Positions 56,343 through 64,000 of a DNA stretch of 64,000 nucleotides are shown here, piece by piece. The position numbers and the translations under genes are program-made. The stretch comes from Spinacia oleracea (taxonomy: Eukaryota > Streptophyta > Magnoliopsida > Caryophyllales > Amaranthaceae). The notes under the pieces were generated by a model. It saw nothing but the letters and a program-made list of their open reading frames with translations. It did not search any database and was not told where the DNA came from. Within the stretch, counting starts at the first letter, position 1, and each line of letters opens with the position of its first letter. Location: NCBI RefSeq assembly GCF_020520425.1, contig NC_079492.1:104319157-104383156 (forward strand). The letters run 5' to 3'.

Positions 56343-58175
56343 TGCTGCCTGGCCTACTAGTCAAGCCCATCAGCTTTGGTGCCCGCGCATAAAAAAAAAA
56401 GAATAATGAGCGACAAATCTATTGCAAGGACGTATCGGAAAAAAGGCACTCGACTTTGAAACACAACTCATAAACTAAACAACTCATTGTGTCGTCACTA
56501 GGCCTCCTATGACGACTATGTTCGGCACTAAATCGAGCACGCTGATTAAATGACCTTGAATGTCACATGGGCAAAGTGTTCAAAAAATAATGTTCGAATA
56601 AAAAAATAAAAAAATCCGAGTCTAGACTAGGCTATGCCAAAGTACAATCTAAATCCTAAGTCTTAGTTGTCTTATACATAGAATCGGTCCTAATGCTTGG
56701 TTTTGTTCTGCAAGTTAAAAGGTTAAACCATATTGAGTCTCCCTTCCTAACATTTAAAAGAAATCAATAAGCACCCATATATAATTGTCATCCCTTGCTA
56801 AGAATATACGGCCTCAATACTCTCTCTCACCAATAAAAAGAATATATTATGTAATTCAAGTATTTGCAAAATGGAAACAGTCACATTCTGAAAATCATTC
56901 CTCCATAGTCGCACAACCCCCAAAGTGAGCCTAAGGTGTCAATACCATTGGCAAAAAAAAAATTAATGGCCTCAAGGCTTATGATCACATTGGGTCACGA
57001 CTATCATAGTCCTCTCGAGCCACTCGCTCCTTGAAGTACTCCCAAGTATGGACTAAAAGACTTTCCATGAATGCAACATGACGAACCATGGAAATACCCA
57101 AGTCGGCATGCCATAAGGCTGCCATTGGGGTAAAGCAATACACACTAAGAGGGAAGCCGCACTAATGATTCTAGTCTTGCAAAAATGAAAATTCGATCTC
57201 CCCAACTAACTACCTTGCCAACATTAAGCAAAATGGCGCATGACAAATGAAAACCCAAGGGTTAAAATCTATAGTGTCAACCAACGAAAATTATGGTCCA
57301 ATTAGCCTAAGTCTGAAAGTCGCTTGGTCAAGTATTATAGGCTTACGCCACGTCATTATTTTGAGTCTAGGCCACCTCCTTGTATTCATACACGGGTTAT
57401 AATCAGAAAAATTAATGAAAGTTCGAGTCTAAATCACAACTTCCAATTAAATCCCGGAAACTGGAATCTGAAAAGAAGCAAAAAACTTATTTTCGATGTA
57501 ATTCTTTCGTTAAATTTCAATAAAGTAAAAACAACATTTTGAATCTACGCTATTTGCACATTTTAAGAAATGACTAAATACGCTTGCAAAGTAAGACAAT
57601 TTAAAGGTCCACCCTAGGCCTACTAAAATTAAAGGTCCACTATAGGCCTACCAAACGAGGCTCACTCAGTCTCGCCTTGTGACTCAAAGACCACAACCAT
57701 CTACCTTTTAGCCCAAATAAAAAGGGGGAGAAATCCCAAGCAAAAAAGAAAAAAGAGAAAGAGAAAAGGGAGAGAAAAAAGAGCGAGCCATGAAATACTT
57801 AGCCCGTACCTCCCAAAGTGCGAAATTTACCCAAGTAAACGAAGGAAAGGAATTGAGTCAACCAATCCAAATCATACCACAAAAACTACATAAAGTTCTA
57901 TGATCTTCTACCCTTTCCAATCCTCATGCTTGACTAATACCTATACAAATTATCCTATCTCATTCAACCCATCTTTCAAGCCGTCTTGAGTCACGAATAA
58001 AAAAAAAAAAGACAAATGAAAAGTACATTCTACGCTTAAAGCAAAAAAAAATAAAAAAAAATAAAAAAGAAACTTTGCAAAGCGCCTTTAAAGTTCGTCT
58101 AAAAAAAAGCATTTAGCGCACAAAAAAGATTCGCAAATATTTGGCACAAAACGAAAAGGAGCAGCACAAAAAGGC

Positions 58176-58244
58176 AGCCCAGAACACGTTTTCAACGACC
58201 AGACCTGGGCGCCAAAAATAATAACGCCCAGCCCTGGGCGCCGT
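58176..58244 (+). repeat. Internal hairpin module 2
   Basis: GCCCAGAACACG, TTTTCAACGACCAGACC, TGGGCGCC, AAAAATAATAAC, GCCCAGCCCTGGGCGCCG. Closely follows the LTR module layout. Confidence 0.65.
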
Positions 58245-60950
58245 TCTTGCTTATCACTTTTCAACTCCCAATTCCTAAAAGTGTTCGTATATTTTCCTAT
58301 ATACATGCGGAAGAATAACGAACTCTTGGGGGTAGAAGATCATATAAAATACGCAAAATACGCACGCTCCAAAATTTTCGTACACTTATTTCACCCTATT
58401 TCAAACATTACGATTCCACTCGAACTTACTTGTTTAAAATCGGCATTCTAAGAAACCATCTTCTGGCTAAGAACTATGCAAGATCTAATTCCAAATTAAA
58501 TCTATTTAAGGCGGATACGTAGGCAATCCATGATTCGGTCCAACCAATTTGCAAAAATGTTAAAGCCTATAGAATAACAAGAATAAAAAATAGAGTCCCT
58601 TATTGAAATTTAATTACTTGCAATCCAAATCGAAAGAAAAATTTAAGTCAAAGGAAGAATCCAAGTCATCAAGATGCCAAAATGAGCACACATCGAAAAA
58701 TAATAAGGGCACGTACCCTTGCCAGAAGGAGCACTCACACTCCTAGGCACTTAGCCAATACTCAAAAGATCGCTTTGCCTCAATTGAATGGGGGCTAGCG
58801 CGAGCGTCCATGACCTGTAAAGTACTCGACTTGACCCTCCCTAAAGCAAAGTAACTCACTTAAAGACCTTATTTCACCACTAGACACAGTCATAATCGCC
58901 AACAAGTAGTAAAGGCAGTAAGCTTGCAATAAAGAGGATTGTTCTACGGCATCGCCCCATCGTTCCTTCGAACTCAATTCACCCGTTCATGGTAATTCAA
59001 ATGCTTGAGAATCCCCTTTGAAAAAATCAGACATTGTCAATAGGACTTGGCACTTAACCAAGCCTCACCCTACTCAGACATATGACACGGGCATCTAAAA
59101 TCAAAATCTGAAAGCATCATTAATGAGAAGACATAATAGCAACTGGGGGCTAAAAATTGAAATGAAAGAGCTAGGGAAAGAACTAAGTATACCTTGACCT
59201 TTTGTGCAGACATACACCAAGTAAATCTAAGTCAATTTGAAAGCGGTTTATATTCCCGCAATTCTGGAAATGATGGCCCTAAAAGCCTAAAGCATGTGCC
59301 ACACGGGCACAAGTAATATCTTAACGCTTGCACCTTGGCTTCCAGCAAATCCTTAGACAGCATTTCGAAAATGGTAACAGTATTTTGATTCACTCATGTA
59401 ATCCTGTACGAACCCTTCTATAAGTCAACTTACTTAGGACACCTCGGATTGTACACAGTAGGACTCGGATTTCAAATAATTTTCAAAGACTTCTTCGAAC
59501 GTAATAAAGTGTCGTTGGTTTAAGCTAAGTATGCGTTTATCTCGATGTTGCAAGTGAGTCAAAAAGATTTCTAAATATGATTATGGGTAAAGAAAGGCAC
59601 CTAGCTTTTGGTCAAGGCACACTGCAACATGTGACTACCTTGACCATGGCAATGTCGCACAATACGACATTTACAAGAGAAGTAGCAAATCACTACTCGA
59701 ACGTACCTCGCACTAAACGAGTCTGGTTCAAACTATTCATGATCCATGTCACCATGAATGCATAAAAACGTATGCCAAACATTATAGCACCAAGCCAATC
59801 CCGTAGCTACAATTGGGGGCTTGAGAAAAACACTCTAAAGATGCTCGAAATGACGATTTTATCGCAAATTCTCGACGCTAATGCTATACACACGTCATAG
59901 GGGCTCAATCCTAAGGTTTGATCGTGTAAAACGAACCTTAGAATGGCTACAACCCCTCCCAAATTCTAAGCGCTACTTAGAATATATAAAGTCACCCCAC
60001 TAACAAGGGTAACTGAAAATCGAGAGTCACCAAAACTCCGATCAAACTACTGCACATAACGCTCGCCCTACAAGCGCCCGTTACACAGTCTACGTCGTTC
60101 CAAAGCAAAAGCGAAAGAAAAATCAAGGATAAAAAAAAATGAAACATCTATGAATCCTCGCATTGAACGAAGTAATAAGCCGTGCACACCCACGCAGAAG
60201 GTGCTACACTTGTTCGAGCACCTGAACGAGGCGCGATGAAGTACTCCAATGCAAAAAATAATGATATCCTAACACCTGGAGGAATGTTCTAAGACACGCT
60301 GTTAGGCCACACAAGCCTACGTCGCACCATAAGTTCAACCATCCCACGGTACAAGTCTAAAAAAAAAGAGTAAGGCATATTGCACTAATGCGGGCACGAC
60401 CAAGAGTATGAGGCAAAGACTACTTATCGCCCAAATTCAAAATGCAAGCCACACGACTTCTACATTAAGGATTAAAGGTAGCAAAATATTACCTACCACG
60501 GAAGGGATAGCTCGCACCTACACGAGCGGGACCCCAAGGCATCTTTCTCGAAAGAACCTACAAAAATCGTACGCCAAAAGGAAGCATCCCAACATGCATA
60601 CTTGGGGGCTCCAAGCTACGAAACGACCGTAGCAAAATAAAAAAATATATACGCGATCAAAGTCTTACGCCTCAAGGTATGTTCCTCGGGCCATATAGAC
60701 TCGCCCAACTATTGCAATAACTGTACGCCTTAAGAGCGACAGTTCCTTTAAATAATCTCCCCAAAGCGACAAACACCGTAGTCCACCAATCGGCTACGGC
60801 TTCTCGAGAAATCATCACGATCACTCAACTCATTGTGATCTCTAATAAAATTCTACTTTCCAAAAATAAAGAAAAACAAAAGAGAAGAGAATACGTAGAA
60901 TTTTCAAGTGAAATAAACGAACAAACAAGAGGCCAACTGTGTCATCAAAA

Positions 60951-61026
60951 GACCAGCCCAAACAATATTTTCAACGCCCCACTTGGGCATGAATTATTTC
61001 TAACGCCCAGGCCTGGCCGCCGAAAA
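60951..61026 (+). repeat. Internal hairpin module 3 (decayed)
   Basis: ACCAGCCCAAACAATA, TTTTCAACGCCCCAC, TTGGGCATG, an AT spacer, ACGCCCAGGCCTGGCCGCCG. Same layout with several substitutions that weaken the stem. Confidence 0.55.
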
Positions 61027-61710
61027 TGAGCCGAGGCCCAAAAGAAGCCCTGACTTCTATAGGGTCATGCCGTATCCATTCGACTTGAAAATTGCCGATT
61101 TCTTTACTAAAAGTCGCACCTCACGGCTTTGTTAAGAGTAGCACACCACTGCAAAGATCGCTCGCACTTACGAGCACGATCCCAAACACGATCAAGGACA
61201 TTACAAAATGCGTATCCCCAAGGAACCTCTTTGACAAGAAATGACCGTCAAGCACGAGTGCTTGGGGGCTCGAAAGAAAATATATATTTCAAAAGAGAGT
61301 ATGCAAAGTTAAAACAATATTCCCAGACTACGCTGTACGAAGTCCCGTGTTTGGATAATCTCAAAAGATAAAACCGGATTACGACCTCAAGACAAAGGTC
61401 GCCGTTGATACTTATACATAGTCCCCTAATCAAGGACCCAGGTAGTGGCAAAATTGAGCCTTAAAGACTAGCTCAAAACCATGAAAGATGATGACCACGA
61501 GACAATGGTCCGTCTAAGCACGTTGTCAACCTACATTCAGGTTGCGACTAAATCCGAGCATCCCTCGAAAGAATTCGCTCTTACAAGAATGAATAAAAAT
61601 AAATTCTCAAAAGAAATCACAAGAACAAATGAAATAGGGACTTGCCCACCTCAATCGGGCAAGATCGCGGCACGTACCACGCGAGTCCCAAATCGAAAAG
61701 ACGAATTCAG

Positions 61711-62024
61711 GTTCGCTCACCTCCAGCGGGCGGGGCGTCCACCCTTAGCGGACAGGGCTCGCCCACCTTCAGCGGGCGGGGTCTGCGTCACTAACCGCGC
61801 AGGTCCTCAGTTTTCGAAAATGAAAAGAAAATAAAATCTTCAAAACAAAAACAGGCTCGCCCACCTTCAGCGGGCGGGGTATACGTCACAAACCGCTTAG
61901 GTCCTTATTTTCAAAACGTCAAAACAGATTCGTCCACTTCTATCGGACGGGGCGTCCACCCTCAGCGGACAGGCTCGCCCACCTTCGGCGGGCGGGGTCT
62001 GCGCCACTAACCGCGCAGGTCCTT
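61711..62024. repeat. GC-rich tandem array
   Basis: Repeats of CTCGCCCACCTTCAGCGGGC followed by GGGGTCTGCG, CACTAACCGC and GCAGGTCCT. About three long units of roughly 100-120 bases, each with shorter CGGACGGGGCGTCCACC sub-blocks. Confidence 0.75.
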
Positions 62025-62050
62025 AGTCGCTGCAGCGATAACTTTTCCTA

Positions 62051-62219
62051 GTTTCCCTTTTCCAAAAATCAAAGGATGGTTTCCCTTTTCCAAAAATCAA
62101 AGGATGGTTTCCCTTTTCCAAAAATCAAAGGATGGTTTCCCTTTACCAAAAATCAAAGGATGGTTTCCCTTTTCCAAAAATCAAAGGATGGTTTCCCTTT
62201 TCCAAAAATCAAAGGATTG
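62051..62219. repeat. 28-base tandem array, six copies
   Basis: Six nearly identical copies of a 28-base unit starting GTTTCCCTTTTCCAAAAATC and ending AAAGGATG. One copy has a T-to-A change, and a partial seventh follows. It is not a CRISPR: there are no spacers. Confidence 0.9.
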
Positions 62220-62614
62220 GTTTTCCGTTTTTCCAAAAAAGAGCGATGTGCTGGATTTTCCTTCGTTTTACGTCCTATAAAAACAAGGGGGTTTTCTCAT
62301 TTAGCTAACCCTGAAAATGAGAATCTTTAAAATATTTTACCTCGTGATTGGGCTTGGCCAGGACTAGTTACACTTTATAGCTTTGATTTCGAAAACATCT
62401 TTAGACACTTCCAATGACAAAGTGAGGGAGTTTCTATACTATCAGTTAACAAATTCCAATGACGCGTGAGGAATGTGTTAAAGTGATGACCCTTAAGTCA
62501 AATGTTATCACTCGGGGGCTCGTGAGACCCTCGCAAAACAGGTCATATACGCCATGGCTGGTATGACGCACTCCGTCTAGTACTTTGACCATCGTCTCAT
62601 CTCGAGACTCAGTC

Positions 62615-62629
62615 AAAGTGGGGGCTAAC
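62615..62629 (+). other. Polypurine tract
   Basis: AAAGTGGGGGCTAAC directly before the 3' LTR start TGTAGACACC. Confidence 0.75.
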
Positions 62630-64000
62630 TGTAGACACCTACTTTTGTCCCCATTCCCGAAAGGGAAGGTTCGATGATGAGAACATAAATCTCCACTTGG
62701 CAACGCATCTCCTATAAAATAACGGATCTCAATCACCCTTTCATTTCAGCCAAAGCTGCTATTTATAGAAACCTGCTAAGAATAGTAACTACCGTAAAAG
62801 GTAGTTGTTAAAAGTGGCAAAGTCATAAAAGATAGAAAAATGTCAAAATTAGGTGTTGCACTCCAACATAAATCCTAAAAGAGATAGAATTTGCATTCCT
62901 GGTATAATTCGAAAATAAGAGTTACGTATTAATTAAATTCCTAACGAACCTAAAGTTCGTAACGGGCCCAGACGCATTCCGTCATAAGTTAATACGCACT
63001 AAAAGACTCGGATAAATCTCAAAAGCTCCGTGTTCTAAGAGTCCAAATCTGACAAAGAACTCGGCCCAGATCCCTTTTTCAACGCCTGGATCTGGGCGCC
63101 GAAATCTTCGGCGCCCAGCCCTGGGCGCTGAAAGTGCCTGGGGTCGTTTCATCTCCGGATTCTTTTTGGATTCGTATCTTAAAATCTATCTTTCCACACA
63201 CTCTTTTCCTATAAATACAGCCTAAAACCGACGTAAAAATAACAGACAATTCCATGATCTGAGTATTGACTCTAGCCTTAAGCCTAAAGCCTCACGCTGC
63301 GAAATTGATCCAGCGTTCTGTCGCAATCGACCCAAAAGTCGAACAGAACGCATCCTGCCCCTTGTAGCTTGATGAATTAAGCCTAAATACTGGAACATTG
63401 CTTGGAAACCCGAGATTCGCTAAATAAAAGGAGAAATAGCAAAGCCAAGTGGTTAGTTTTCTGAGAACCACAACGCACCTCTCAAGGGTGCGTTGTAATG
63501 TGTCCCTCATATGATTTAATCGCTTTCATCACCCTTTTATAAAATTGTCAAACTATTAATTTGATTGATCTATCACGCCTAATAAGATAATACCCTGGAC
63601 AATTGAATTATCATGCTAGGTACCTTAAATCAATCTAAATAAGATAATCACGATCGATTTAGTATTATGTGTTGTATATTGCTAAAATCAATTCAGAATA
63701 GTTTAATAGTTTAACGCATGTCCCTTCAATTATTTATGCTGAGCTAGTAAGGATAACCTGCCTCTGGAGTATTATCGATGAGCACTCCTCTCGGTAATTA
63801 CAGTCCCCCGAACTCTCAATCTCTGCCCCGCGGGTGTACGTTGAGCGATCCCCACACCAGGGATCACAAGGGAACCTGTGGCCGCCGTGGTCGAACATAA
63901 TGGCACTCCCTTTATGTCACGATAACCGGGTTTTGTCAGTTTTTCTCATTGTCGTTAAAAACTGAATGGCGACTCCTATATTACTAGTCGATTGGGTGTT
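62630..64000 (+). repeat. 3' LTR of the young LARD-like element (partial)
   Basis: 1,371 bases matching 54037-55407, with a hairpin module at 63064-63133 and a TATA box at 63210-63217. The window ends before the LTR does. Confidence 0.9.

Larger units (their letters stand above)
55504..62629 (+). other. Internal region of the LARD-like element, no recognisable genes
   Basis: Scattered short open frames have no gag, pol or host-gene resemblance. What can be seen is the PBS, three hairpin modules, at least six PPT-like [TC]GGGGGCT motifs before the true PPT, a GC-rich tandem array, a 28-base tandem array and the PPT. It probably serves as a packaged non-coding RNA template. Confidence 0.7.
54037..64000 (+). 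mobile_element. Young non-autonomous Tat-like LTR element (LARD-like), cut by window edge
   Basis: 5' LTR 54037-55503, PBS TGGCGACTCAACTGGGGA at 55505-55522 (fits the Arg-tRNA type used by Tat/Ogre elements), internal region to 62629, polypurine tract AAAGTGGGGGCTAAC directly before the 3' LTR at 62630. The 3' LTR lacks about its last 96 bases in this window. No gag, protease, polymerase or integrase is recognisable in 7.1 kb of internal DNA. The left flank 5-mer is CTGTG; the right flank is not visible. Confidence 0.85.

Noticed and set aside
62051-62219. CRISPR-like regular repeat
   Set aside because: Head-to-tail repeat with no spacers, in a plant retrotransposon.

Overview
This is nuclear DNA of a flowering plant, probably a eudicot. 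Large intronless receptor kinases sit in AT-rich spacers, surrounded by nested LTR retrotransposons, Helitrons and MITEs. The element types hint at a Caryophyllales or chenopod-like genome, but I cannot prove the species.

Region 1 (1-28.7 kb) is a head-to-tail array of L-type lectin-domain receptor-like kinases (LecRKs, clade IV-like), all on the minus strand. A frameshifted fragment is cut by the left window edge (1-206). Five open, full-length genes follow: 968-2956, 14362-16341, 18052-20049, 21884-23884 and 26653-28674. Each has a signal peptide, an extracellular legume-lectin domain, one membrane helix and an RD-type Ser/Thr kinase with complete catalytic motifs. Genes 1 and 2 are recent duplicates (about 90% identical by hand count) that share flanking DNA. 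Genes 4 and 5 are closer to each other, and gene 3 stands apart. The products should sit in the plasma membrane and pass extracellular signals to an intracellular kinase. Their ligands cannot be read from the sequence.

The gap between genes 1 and 2 holds about 9.5 kb of inserted DNA (4537-14063). It contains a decayed Ty3/gypsy element on the minus strand. A complete 2.98-kb non-autonomous gag/protease element (4981-7964) has inserted into the gypsy integrase gene. A MITE and AT-rich remnants lie further right.

Region 2 (28.7-37.3 kb) has no convincing host gene. It is a mosaic of small DNA transposons: a hAT MITE with an 8-bp target duplication, three Helitron ends on the minus strand, Stowaway MITEs, a Mutator-like element with about 112-bp inverted ends, a probable 1.9-kb solo LTR inside a Helitron, and microsatellites.

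Region 3 (37.3-48 kb) holds two Ty1/copia elements on the minus strand. One keeps its 3' LTR plus reverse transcriptase and RNase H. It is cut by the 3' LTR of a second, heavily decayed copia element.

Region 4 (48-64 kb) holds two Tat/Ogre-like gypsy elements on the plus strand. The first is decayed, with two minisatellites ahead of a rearranged gag-protease region. The second is a young non-autonomous element with near-identical LTRs (54037-55503; 62630 to beyond the right edge) and about 7.1 kb of internal DNA without recognisable protein genes. That internal DNA carries dispersed hairpin modules, PPT-like motifs and tandem repeats. It is the least explained part of the window.
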